A stretch of DNA of 64,000 nt from Sternotherus odoratus (lineage: Eukaryota > Chordata > Testudines > Kinosternidae), in assembly GCA_032164245.1 (NCBI GenBank), contig JAVMKO010000017.1, positions 18,576,756 to 18,640,755 of the forward strand. Direction: 5' to 3'. The position numbers and the translations under genes were made by a program. The notes beneath the pieces are model-generated. The model was not told where the DNA came from and made no database searches. It saw only the letters and a program-made list of their open reading frames with translations. Position 1 is the stretch's first letter. Each line of letters begins with the position of its first letter. Positions 11,160 to 22,100 of this stretch are shown one piece after another.

Positions 11160-11980
11160 TGCGCAGGCGGCGGGGCGAAGTTGGCCCGCAGGTCCCGGCC
11201 GTGCAGCGGCTGGCAGGGCCGCCAGTTGTCCTGCAGCGGGCGGGGGGTCTCGCCGGCCGCGCTGCTCAGCAGGCCCCGCAGGGCCCCCAGCTGCTCGGCG
11301 GACACGGCCAGGGGCTCCCGCAGCACCAGCCAGGTGACGCTCTCCAGCAGCGGCGGGGTGGTCAGCGAGCCCGGGTAGGTCCAGAAGTCGCCGCCGGCGG
11401 GCAGCAGGTCCCGCGGCCGCAAGGCGGGGCAGGGCGCCCGGGTGCCGCGGGTGCGCACGGAGCCCAGCGCCCCCAGCAGCGGCTGCAGGGCCGGGCAGGG
11501 CGCGCCCAGGCGGAGCAGCACGGCCACCACGGCCAGCCCGTCGGGGCGGCGCAGCGCCCGGCGCAGCCCCCCGCAGCCCGCCCGCCAGTGCACCACGTGC
11601 AGCTCGCCCGGGAAGCGGCGCCCCTCCAGCGTGTGCTCCGAGCCCCGCTCCGGCCCCGAGCCCCAGTGCAGGTGGAGCTGGGCCAGGCGGTAGGGCCCGG
11701 CCAGGGGCCCCCCGGCCAGCGCCGCCTCCCCGCCGAACTGCACCTGCAGCGTGTGCCCGGGGTTGGCCACGCTCTCGGCCGCCGCCGCCTCGTAGCTGAA
11801 CCGCAGCGGCCGCAGCGCGGGGTCGTAGCGCGTGTCCCGGGCGCGGAGGTCCACGGGGGACTGGCGCCGCCCCCGGGCCGCGGGGAACCGCTCAGCCCAC
11901 CGCGCCGGGCCGTCCTCGGGGCCGTAGCCCCAGGCGGGGGACGCGGCGGCCCCGCTCCCGCAGCAGCCCCAGCAGCTCAT
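11156..11980 (-). CDS. Intronless cytosolic-type alpha-carbonic anhydrase, complete
   Basis: A single 274-codon frame encodes a whole alpha-carbonic anhydrase (zinc enzyme for reversible CO2 hydration). Aligned by eye to CA2, it keeps the zinc ligands H103, H105 and H128 (CA2 H94, H96, H119), the gatekeeper pair E115 and T207 (E106, T199), and the proton-shuttle H76 (H64). The signatures QLHLHWGS, GELHVVHW and YPGSLTTPPLLESVTW are intact. The residue at CA2 N62 is proline, which is unusual. There is no signal peptide or C-terminal anchor, so it should be cytosolic. The first 15 residues form an extra segment with Cys 3, 6 and 7. The start is the first ATG after an in-frame TGA (12026-12028); the -3 base is C, a weak context. 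Family members normally have about six introns, whereas here the reading frame is uninterrupted. The very high GC matches the surroundings. No frameshift or internal stop suggests a pseudogene. Which paralogue it derives from is unclear; DNWRP near the end resembles CA2/CA3. Confidence 0.88.
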   Translation of the reverse strand: MSCWGCCGSGAAASPAWGYGPEDGPARWAERFPAARGRRQSPVDLRARDTRYDPALRPLRFSYEAAAAESVANPGHTLQVQFGGEAALAGGPLAGPYRLAQLHLHWGSGPERGSEHTLEGRRFPGELHVVHWRAGCGGLRRALRRPDGLAVVAVLLRLGAPCPALQPLLGALGSVRTRGTRAPCPALRPRDLLPAGGDFWTYPGSLTTPPLLESVTWLVLREPLAVSAEQLGALRGLLSSAAGETPRPLQDNWRPCQPLHGRDLRANFAPPPAQ

Positions 11981-12400
11981 GGGGAGCCGCCCGCCGGGCC
12001 TCTGCGCCGGGGCGCGACTGTCCGCTCACAGGCGGGGCGGGGGGCGCTGACGCGCAGCGGTCCCGCCGCGTCCCGCGCCCACGGGGCGGCGCTGCGGATC
12101 CGCGCCTGGGGCCCCCGGGGTGGGCGCTGGGCGGGCCCCAAGGCGGCGGCTCCCGGCCCGGTGCGCCTTGGCGGGGTGATCTGCCCAAGAGAGGACTCGC
12201 CTGGGAAATCCGGCCGAGGGTCTCCCAGAGGGGCCTGCGGACCCCCAGCCTGGGGGGGACCAGTGGACCTTGGTGTCCTCCCTGCGGGCGTCAGGCGGTG
12301 GGCGGACCCGTCTGAGCTCAGCTCAGGTCTGGGGTCACCTGGGAGAAGGTCAAGTGGCAGGATGGGATAGTTTAGGGTTGGGGGACCTTTGGGATCCGGC
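11981..12400 (-). promoter_or_regulatory. CpG-rich presumptive promoter region of the carbonic anhydrase gene
   Basis: CpG density stays very high upstream of the ATG and falls off beyond about 12.4 kb. GC-box-like GGGGCGGGG occurs near 12030. There is no TATA box close by. This suggests a CpG-island promoter; the transcription start cannot be placed. Confidence 0.4.
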
Positions 12401-15400
12401 CGTGGCGCGTGGGAGGAGGCCCGGGGTTCACCTCACAGGGTGGGTGTTATTCTTGCCTCCCACGTGCGGGTTCAAGCGCCCAAGCGAACCCGGCCCCCTG
12501 TTTTCGGCCCCTGGATTCTGATGTCGTGTGCGGCCTTTTCCTCTAGCTTTCCTGGCGGGCTCGGGAAGAGCTGCGGGACTGTCCCCGTTTGTGGGGGTCA
12601 AGAGGGACGCAGCGGTCCCAAGGGAGGTCACCGCTCAGCCCAGCCCGGCTCCGCTTGGCTGCTGGTGCTGCCACTACTCAACAACCAAATTCACTGGGAT
12701 CAGCCCAGACGGCTTCCCCCTCGGAGCAGAGCTGGCGTGCGCGGGAGAGCGAGGGGCTGGGGAGGGTGAGACACGCCAGGGCTTCTGCCCGTCGCTGACC
12801 CGGAGCTGAGCCCTCCCGCTGCTGCTGGGCTGTGAGCCACTGACGTCAGGTGTCTGTGTGCCACGCTGAAGCCGCTGTGTCTCATGGGAACCCCCAGGGC
12901 ACATCCGGGTACGTTCAGCTCCAAGCCCCCTGGTCCCTGGCGGGTTTTGTGACGTGATCCCAGACTCTGCCTGTCACCTCCTTACAGCGGGGTTGGCAGG
13001 GGCGGTGGGCAAGTGACCAGCGCGGTGTCCCGACCATGGCGCCCCTGCACATTCAGGGCCTGCTGCCTTTCTCATTCCCTGCCCCCCGGCTCAGCAGCAG
13101 CAACTGAATCTCCTCCCCAGCACCGCCCAGCCACGAGCTGGCAGGGAGCTAGAAGCAAGGTCAGGATGTTCGCCACGCAGCCCTGTGCTCACCAGCCATT
13201 TCAGAGCTGCCTTCCCAGGGGCTTTGCAGGTCCTGAGAGCTGTCCCCGGGCCGCCCCAGAACCATTTCCTGCCGCCTCCCCCTCATTTCCGCCCTCTGTT
13301 TATTTTCACTGCTGCGCTCCTCGTCTCCCCTGTCTGTGCACGGCCGGGCCCTGCCTTGGAGCTCTCGCCCCTCCTCCCTCAGCAGGCCCCAGCTCCAAAC
13401 CGGACCCCTGCGCCCCCTCATTCAGTTACACAGCTCCCAGCTCTTCCCACCCAGCTGAGAGCGGCTCTGCAGGGACCCCAGCCCGAGACGCTGACTCCAG
13501 CATGGCTCAGGACCCTAAAAGGGCGCGAGTCCTGCTTGTGGGTGGAGTCCATGATCACACCTGAGGCCTCCAGCCTGCACCCGAGTCAGACCGCGCTGCC
13601 CGCTGCTGGGAGAGCCACTGCGGCCGTGGAACCGCTCTAGTAGGGGCGCCGGGCAGGCCAGCACGGGACCTTTACTGGTGCCTCTGTGCAGAGTCTCACT
13701 GAGCTGTCTCCCCCCCCCCCCCCAGGCCCCTTTCTGGAGCCAGGCCGGGGTCCTAATGCAATTAGTGCTCATTAAAGCCAAGATTTACAATTGACCCTAA
13801 TCACTCTACCTGCCTCCATATGGCTGTTCCCGTCTCCTGTCACTCGCCTGTTGCCTCCCTCGGAGCTGCGCCCTCAGTGTGTCCGGGCGAAGAGGGGACA
13901 GATGCTACTGGGCGCGCCCTGCCCCGGGCTCACGGGCGGGGCCTGGCCAGGGGGAGCAGTGAGGGCCTCTTGCCTGCCCGTGCCTGTTGGCATGGAAATC
14001 CCTCCAGCCTGCTCCGCAGCCTCAGCCCCAGCCGGCTCGGGACCCAGGAGCAGGGCTCAGGACGCTGGCGCACGTTGTCTGGGGGAGGCCGGGGGCCTGG
14101 CCATCAGAACTAACCCATCGCTCCCGTGGTGTCCCAGCCAGGCCCTCCTGGTGCCCCCTCGGCGGGGTCAGGAGGAGCCCCCCACAGCTGCCCATGCGTA
14201 GTGCACCCCCTGCCCTGCCTTTCCTGGTGGCTGCATTCCGCCGAGGTGAGCTGCCAGCAGAGGTGTTTGTCCCCTCAGAGGTTTATTGCAGCTCTGTGCT
14301 GGAGCTGGCATCCCGTGGCAGTGATGGGGGGATGGGTATTGGCGCTGTTAAAGTCTGAGCCCCGTGCCCGTCTGCCCGCTCCCAGCTCTGTCTCCAGGAG
14401 TCATTTACTGTTCAGTGCGCAGAGGCTCGGATTCCCCTCGGAGCGATGAGCGTTTCTCCCAGGGGCCGTAAGGGGAGCTCTCTCCATTGGGGGCGGGAGC
14501 CATGGGAGCTGGGCGCACGCCAGGGCCCGGGCTGTGGAAATTCACCCGCTAGTCTGTGGTCTGGCTCAATGGTGTCGTGTCCCCATTATCCCAGCTCCCA
14601 GACTCCCTTCCTAGCCGGGCTGCGACACTGGCAGGAGCCTGCCCGGAGGTAGCAGAGCCCACCCCTGCCAGCTGGTCACACCTTCATCCACTGGCAGCAT
14701 TTAGGGCACAGCCGGGAACACCCTCCCTGGGCACTTCCAGCCCTGGGCGCTGATGGTTGCTGCTTGCAGCCGGCATGGGGAGCAGGACCCGTGTCCTGCT
14801 GACTCTCCAGGCTGGACTGACTCTCAGAGAGCCAGGCACTGCGGCCAGGTACCCACACGGGCCCAGAGTCAGGCTGACCCCACAGGGACCCCTGCTGAGT
14901 GTATCACAGCAGAGATCCAGCCGATGAGAGGCCCTGGCACGACCACCAGAGGGAAAGTGGTGCCAGCAAGGGGGAGGAGGAACACGAACACCGGCCTGCC
15001 CTCAGGAACCAGCTGGCCTTGCCGGGCCTGTGACACACACTTCCAGCCCAGCCAGCCCTCTCCCGCTCTGCCCTGCCCCCACAAGGAGAGCCCAGGGTGA
15101 GGAGACAGGCAGCCCTCTCCCCAGCTGCTGGCCCAGATGGGAGTGCTGTGTGCCAGGGATAATCACCTTAAACTGGGGCAGCACTAATGCAAGTGTGGGA
15201 TTAGCAGGCTGGCAAGGTGACACCCCCCACCGAGCCCTGCCCATCCTGCCTAGTGCTGCCTCCATTTGCCACCAGCCCCCCTTCCCCCCATTGCAGTCCG
15301 GTCCTGTGACTGGGGGGGGGGGGGGGGGGTGAGGCAGCAGTAGGGGCAGAGAATTCCTTCCAGCCAGCAGCATTTACCACATCCACCCAGCCGCTGCGGG

Positions 15401-15861
15401 CTAACGTCCCCCCTTAAACCAAACGGGTGCAACTCGGGGGGTCTGGATTCAGGGGCTCAGCCGCTAACACACGCAGACGCAGGTGGGTGATGGGGGGTTG
15501 GGCAGCCTCTCCCTCCCCATGTGCACCTGTGGGGTGGGGGACTGAGCGGGACCCAGGGCACTTGGGTTTTATTGTAAGGCCCTTCCCCAGAGCTCGGGGC
15601 CCTGGGACTGGGGGGACTCTGCCTGCCAGGGACTGACCCCCACTGGCCTCATTTGCTGGGTCCTGCCCCCAGCCAGGGCTCTGGCTCCCGCTGCTCATTC
15701 CCCCCACAGCAGCACAAGCAGTAAGTGGTGCCCATTTGCACGCGTGTCAGGCCCAGCCCCGGCCCCTTTCCTGCTTCACTAATTCCAGGAATTGTGCCCT
15801 ATGGCTCCGGCGCTGCCCTGTGTCTTTCTCCGCCTCACCCCCGTCTGCTTTGAATTATCGC

Positions 15862-15910
15862 CTGTCATATGCAAATGGAACTTTAATGACATCCAGGCTA
15901 ATTAGGAGCT
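15862..15910. promoter_or_regulatory. Candidate enhancer core with octamer and homeodomain sites
   Basis: An AT-rich island in GC-rich surroundings holds the POU octamer ATGCAAAT at 15869-15876, TTTAATGAC and the homeodomain core TAATTAG at 15899-15905. Regulatory function is inferred from composition and motif clustering only. Confidence 0.3.
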
Positions 15911-18084
15911 GGCAGCCCAGCCCTGTGCAGTCACCCTGCTAGGGCTGGAGCTGCTAACGAGGGGAGGTTTGCACGCAGGTGTCTCAGCCGTTCGCCACAG
16001 CAGCTGGCAGCTCTTCGGGGGGGGGGGGGGGGTTTCCGTCTCCGAGGGCGGCTCTCTCAGCGGCTGGGCCGCCCGGTTCCCCTCCAGCGGCTGCTCTGCC
16101 AGGCCCTGTGCCAGGGGCGAGTCTGCAGCTCCTTCACCAGGAGATCCCAGGGGGGCAGCGAGCCGTGATCCCTGCTCTGCGCCTGGGGAGCCCGTTAGCG
16201 CTGCTGCCCAGCCAGTCTCCTGAACCTGGGGAGATTCACCCCCCAGACAGGGCATTTCTATAGCATCCACCCCCCACCAGCAGAAAACCCCTGGCCCACC
16301 AAACGGGCCCGGCCCAGCAGCCTGGGTCCGTACCGAGCCCAGCAGTGCAGTGGGACTCGGGGCGCTGTGGGGCCTGCAGTGGGGTGAACTCAGCCCAGCA
16401 GGACGGGCTGGTTCGCGCCCCCCTCGGCTCGGCAGGGTCACGGGCGAGACAGGGCTGGAGGCAGGGAGTTGCCACTGGCTGCCAAGGCCCCTGTCTCTGC
16501 CCAGGCTGGGCAGTGCTGGCGTCTGGCTGGCTCGGGCCTTGGCACTGCCTGTCCAACATCCCCTCGGCTGGGCCAGGCGCGGGTCCAACCACCTGCCCAT
16601 GGAGCCCCGGGGGGGGGGGGGGGAACTGGTGGAGGTGACGCCCTTGAACTGGTGTTGAGTTGCTGGGGGCAGCCTGTGCCTGGATGGGAGCAGCCCCCTC
16701 CCCCAGCGCAGGAACAAAGCCGGGGGGGGGGGGGGGTCGTCTATGGAGCAAGCTGCCGCCTGACAGGCAGCGATGATTGAATTACCCTCCTCCATCTGCG
16801 CCCCATCTGCTCGGCGGCTGTGGGGCAGGGATTAGCGCTCCAGCACCGCCCGTCTGACCCGGGGGTCTCTCCCCCCCCCCGCCACAGCCCCTGCCTCCCC
16901 CCCACCCCATTAGCAAAGCAGCCTGGCACTTAACTTGACAGGGCCGCCAGCAGCCCTGGGCTGGGTTGAGCGGGGAGAAGGGGCAGCTGGCTCAGCGCCC
17001 TATGGCCCGGGGGGCTCCCCCCACCATCTTTGCCCGGCAGTGGGCACAGCTCTGACGAAGCAGTGGGTCTCCCACACGGGGGTGACAGAGAGCCGGGGGG
17101 GGGGGGGGGGGGACGCTTTTGAACTGGGTCCCTCCAGCTCAGCCAGGGCGCTGGGGTCAGTGCCAGGCCTGCAGGAGCAGCTCACTGCCTGAGTTGTGCG
17201 TTTACAAACCCCCCCCCCCCCCCTTGGTTTAGTATGGCAGGCGCAGGAAGGGCTCTGGCTCTGATTTTAGCTTTGCCCATCACAGCGATGCAGCCACCTC
17301 TGAGTTAGACCATGGCAGCTGTTTGCCCTGCTGCCTAGGGGAAAGGGCCCTGTACCCCAGCAGAGAGCAAGGGGAGGGGCTGTTTCAGCAGCATGGACAT
17401 GGCAGATGTGTGGGTCTCTGTGCCAGACTCGTCCATACCCCTCCGGGATCTCAGGGAAAGGGACGGAGAGGGTCTTGTCTGAACATAGCGTGGGACGAAC
17501 GAAGTACACACGGGGTAGAGCCCTGTACCCGACCAGAGGGCTGAATCCCTCGTTGGAACCGAACGAGTGGGGTTCCATTGCACTGGGCAGGGTAAACAAG
17601 TCCTTGTCTGGATGAAATGTGTCTGCACTGACTTCGCTAGGAGCACGGAGCCTATTGTACAACTTGGCAAACCTCTGGAGGGGCTGATGTACCTCAGCGC
17701 AGCCCCAGCTGGGACTCTCTGCACCAGACTGGCCGATCCGCTTGGGGCGACCACAGCTCCGGGTTCCGGCTCTTTGCCGGCACAACTGCTCCGAGTGGAG
17801 GTGGCGGGGGCAGGTTTGTGTTACTAGCCCAACACCCTGGGAGGGGAAGAAATCCCTTTTCTTTTGCACAAAGCTGGGGGGGGGGGGGGAAGCGCAGTTT
17901 TCACAGCCAAACGTCCCAAAGCCAGCCCCCCCCCCCGCCCCCCAGGGCAGCCCAGGGGCGTAGGTGGTGGGTTCCCAAGCCTCTAAGTCACGCTGATGGC
18001 CCCGCTCGCTGCTCCCCTCCTCAGCCCCGGCTGCTGGCGTGTGCTTCACCTCCCCCCTACATTGCCCCAGCAGACAGAGGGGTG

Positions 18085-18130
18085 ATGGCATTTGCATACA
18101 GCAATTAACTGCAGCTGCTTTGCATGCCAA
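18085..18130. promoter_or_regulatory. Second candidate octamer/homeodomain cluster, near the TRAF4 3' end
   Basis: ATTTGCAT (octamer, reverse orientation) lies at 18090-18097, followed by CAATTAAC, an E-box CAGCTG and TTTGCATGC. The grammar resembles the cluster 2.2 kb away at 15862-15910. Inferred only. Confidence 0.3.
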
Positions 18131-18192
18131 GCCCCGCCCATGGCCCAACCCCTGAGGCGCGAGGAAGGAAAGTATGATAAATACAAGACGAG

Positions 18193-18198
18193 TTTATT
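18193..18198 (-). terminator. TRAF4: TRAF4 poly(A) signal AATAAA
   Basis: Read on the minus strand the context is TTTTCAATAAACTCGTCTTG followed by TATTTATCATACTTTCC, a canonical hexamer with a U/GU-rich downstream element. It lies about 970 nt past the TRAF4 stop codon, and I see no better hexamer between. Confidence 0.75.
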
Positions 18199-19168
18199 GA
18201 AAACGTGTGAAGGCAGCAGGGCCGGGGCAGCGCCGCAGCCAGGACAATAAATAACAGACCCCCCCCCCCCCCCCCGAGCGACCCGACATGGAAGACTCCC
18301 CGGCGACAAGACACGTGCCCCCCCCCCCCCCCCGGGAGACGTGGGGGCTCACAGAACATGGCTCTGGGTGGAGGGGCCCCCTGCCCTCCGGGGTCCCTGA
18401 GGCAGCAGGAAGGAGACGGGGCCCTGGCAGCTGCATACCCAGCGCCGGGGGACCTGCCGGTTCCTTGCTGCTGGGGCATCGGGCTCTGGCTGTGCCTCCC
18501 TGTGGGGCTTCCAGAGCACCGAGGGGCTGGTCGCTACACAGGGACCCCTGACGGGGGCTCCCTGCTTAGGGCTTCATTGCAAAGGCCTCATGGGAGGGGA
18601 GGGGGTCCCTACCCCGCTACATGGCTCCTGTGTTGTCCAGGCCCCGCTGGGGCTGGGGGTGGGGGGTGCCCTAGCTGAGCTGCAGGGCACAGGCCTCGCC
18701 CCCTCAGGCACGGTTTGTTCTCGCTCCTCGGGAGGGAAGGGAATGTCAGGCCAGCTGATTGACTTGGGTCATAGGAGCAGTGGAGATCAGCGGACTCTGG
18801 ACAGCGCTCCCCGCCGCGGGCACCGCTCCAGGGCTTGCAGGCAGTGGAAGGGGCTGGGGGTCCCCCCCCCGCCCAGCTGCAACGCTGCCCCAAAGCAGCC
18901 GTGCTTCACCCTGGGGGCAGCCGCCATCAGCCTGCCTGGCCCCCCAGCTGGAGAGCCAGTGGGGCCTCTCCCTGCCCCCCACAGCGCTGCGTCTCAGCTG
19001 GTGGGGCCCAGGGCTGCACTGGCTCCAGTACAGGCCAAGCCAGCGGCAGGAAACAGTCCCTGCTCAGTGCCCCACACGCCCCCATTGTCCTCAGGCTGCT
19101 GTAGACCGAGCAAGGCCCCGAGGTAGCTGAGCCGCAGGGGCCCTGGGCAGGGTCTCCAGGCCGCGCGC
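18199..19168 (-). other. TRAF4: TRAF4 3' UTR
   Basis: This is the interval between the TRAF4 stop codon and the AATAAA at 18193-18198. In the mRNA sense it contains two runs of about 15 G (18261-18275 and 18319-18333 as C on the + strand), which could form RNA G-quadruplexes. Frames on the + strand here are not supported as genes. Confidence 0.65.
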
Positions 19169-22100
19169 TCAGGGCAGGATCCGCGGCGGGATCTCCACCG
19201 AGGCCTTGATGAAGACGGTGTTGTCTCGCACGTAGTTGCGCTTCTTGATGTCCTCATGGGCGATGAACTTGGGGTACCCGAAGCCCAGGGTGCTCTCGTC
19301 CAGGGAGCTGCGGGAGGCCCCCGGCTTCTGGAAGTTCTTCCAGTTGGGGTCGGGGAGGAAGGTCTCGGTGATGTGCTGGGGCTTGGCCAGCGAGGGGTCG
19401 CTCTGGTCCAGCAGGGAGAAGGTGACGCGGTAGGAGAAGGGCCACTCCAGGAGGTTGTCGTAGTGGCCTGGCAGCACCCGGATGTAGACGGAGAGGTGGC
19501 TGCCCTCCCCGCTGCCGTTGCCGTTGAGGAAGGCGGAGACCTGCAGCTTGTAGCCGTAGCGGTGGGTGTAGAAGGGCGGGCTGAAGAACTCGTAGTTGCT
19601 GCGCACTTTGGACTCCTGCAGCTTGCGGGCGTAGTCCGCGATCCGCCAAATCAGGACCCCGGCGCTGCTGACCGTCAGCTCCTCCACGCCCTGCCGCAGC
19701 TCCTGGATCTCCTGCCGCTGCCGGCTCGCCAGCGAGCACACCAGGCCCAGGTGCACCTTGGTGCTCTCCTCCAGGTGCCGGCTCATGGCCAGCTTGGGGC
19801 ACTGCGCGGAGGAAGGAGCGAGCCATCAACGGAGCACAGCACGGCCAGGGAGGGGCCGGGGGACAGCGAGACCCACGGAGAGGGAGCCGAAGGGGGCAGC
19901 ACTTACCCGATGTTTGCAGCCAGCGTCTTTGAAGGGGCACAACACCAGGGCCGTGCTGCAGTTCTCCTTCAGGTGCCCGGCCAGGTCCTCCCTGGCGATG
20001 CTGGGGGTCCCGCACTGGTTGGGGCAGGGCACGGGGTAGCGGGGACACTGGTACTGGTGGTTCTAGGGCAGAGGGGGGGGCGCCGTTAGCAGGAGTAACA
20101 GTCCCAGAGCCCGGCTGGGACCCGACCTGGGCACGCCCCATGCAGCCCCCGCCGAGCCCCAGGGAGCGGCACCCTCCTCTGCCCCCCGGCCCCCCTCACC
20201 TGGATGGTGTCGAAGACGAACTGCTTGGTGCAGTAGGGGCAGGGCTGGGTGCGCTTGGGGCAGTCGGCCAGCGCGTGCTGGGACAGCAGCCGGCGCATCA
20301 TGCGGGCCCCACACTTGTTCTCGCAGTACACGCTCTCCTGGGGGCACACGCCCTGGTGATTCTGGGGGGACGAGAGCGGGATGAGCTGGTGCCAGGGGGC
20401 ATCACCCGCGGGGCCATCTGGGCACCGGCCCAACCCTCGTGCCAGCCCCCCACAAGGGTCCCCAGTGCCCACAGCACCCCTGTCCCTGCGAGGGTCCCTG
20501 GCTCCCCGCCCCACGCTGTCCTCAGCCCCGCCCCCGCACCTCGTAGGCCTCGCCGGTGAAGTCGCTGGCGCAGAACTCGCACTTGACGCGGCGCTTGGGG
20601 CAGTCGTGCTGCAGGTGCTCGGGCAGGTGGCGCCGGCTCAGCTTGAGGCTGCAGCGGTTGGGACAGGGGATGACGTTGAAGCCGCACGTGCCGAGATGGG
20701 GCTGGCGGGACAGGAAGGTGAGCGGGGGAGGGGGGTCCGGTATCACAGCCCAGCCCCAACCCTCCCCTCGCGCCCCCCCCTGCAGCCGCGGCCCAGGCCC
20801 CCTCACCTGCAGGTGCTTGATGTGCCCGCTCCAGCGGCAGCCCTCTTCGCTGTGGATGCAGCGGATGGTGAGACTCAGCACCTGCGCCTCCAGCTCGGGG
20901 TCCGGGTAGATCTGGGGAACGGGACATTTGGAGCCCCTGGGTCAGAACAGGACCAGGCCCGTCCCGGGGGCCCCAGCCACCCCCAGAGCAGGCACCGGGC
21001 ATGGGCAGGGGGAGGCCTGGGGCCCAAGGCAGGCAGGGGGGACTCGGCCCCTGCCCCTCACCGGGGTGTCCGTCTCCCCGACCAGGCTCCAACTCAGCCA
21101 GGGCAGGGTCCTGCCTCTGAGCCTCCCCCATCCCAGCCGCTCCACACCCGAGCGTCCCGCGTCCCAATCCCCCTGCCCGAGAGGTGCCCGCCTGAGCCAC
21201 GAGGGAGAGGCTGGACCAACCTGCCCGGGTGCATTAGCCCCTCTCCTCCTGCCCAGGGACAGAAGGGGCTGCGGGTCGGGAGTGAGGGGCACCCCAGAGC
21301 TGGGGAAGGAAGTTTTGCCCCATTAGCATTTCTCACGGGCGGGTGGGGGCGGGGCCCGACGCCCAGGGGTCCTTGCTGGGCCCAGGAGCTGTGGCTGGAC
21401 GTCCTCAGGCCCCCAAGTCCACGGTGCCCCCCCCCCCCGGTGGGGTCGAGCGGTTTCCTGTTGGCAGGCGGGGCTCTAGCAGCCGTTCTCGGGAGAGGTG
21501 CCAGTTTCCCAGCCCAGCTGCACGAAGGGCTCTCACGCCGCCGAGCGACGTTGGCACCACAGTCTGTGCCAGGCCTGCTGGGGGGTGTGGGGAGGGGGGG
21601 TCCCCCATGGGCCCAATTGGGGCAGCCCAGCTCCTTGGGCTGGGGCCAGGTTGCAGGCTGTGGGAAGGGGGCGAGTCGGCTCCCCGCCCGCTGGCTGACG
21701 TCCCTGCAGACGGCTCGCCCCGGCTCGGGGGCCTCTGTCCCTGCGCAGCAAATGGGGGGAGGCAGGAGACAAGTGGGGAAATGCTGCACCGGAACCAAGC
21801 TCCCTGTGGGGGCACCAGGCCCCCCCGGGGCAGGGCGGGACTCTCACCTTGGCGTAGTCCAGGGGCAGCTGATCCTCCGGGCACTTGAAGACGCCTTCGC
21901 TGCAAGGGAAACACGCCAAGGTCAAAGGTGGGGGAAGTGGGAATTTCTGACAAGTCCTCGGTGTGCCTCAGTTTCCTCTACACGTGGCACTTCCCTGTCC
22001 TCAGAGCAAACCGCAGGGCAAGACACAGGTGTGTGCGTCACCTCCCTGACTGAGCGCTCCCCCCCCCCCGGCCAGGGGAGCCCAAACCCAGTGAACCGAA

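Larger units (their letters stand above)
12401..18180. other. Intergenic between the carbonic anhydrase gene and TRAF4
   Basis: I see no gene. Long frames on both strands are by-products of GC-rich sequence and have no family features. The stretch carries many G or C homopolymers of 10-19 bases and several isolated AT-rich islands with homeobox and octamer motifs (about 13,735-13,810, 15,140-15,215, 15,770-15,960 and 18,055-18,130) that look like candidate conserved noncoding elements. Confidence 0.5.

Noticed and set aside
11159..12370. 403-codon + strand frame across the carbonic anhydrase gene
   Set aside because: It is the antisense shadow of a GC-rich coding exon; its composition is Arg/Pro/Gly/Ala with no domain, while the minus strand encodes a clear enzyme.
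15902..18148. Minus-strand frames of 297 and 293 codons in the intergenic region
   Set aside because: They cross homopolymer tracts, have low-complexity composition and match no family; GC-rich DNA is poor in stop codons.
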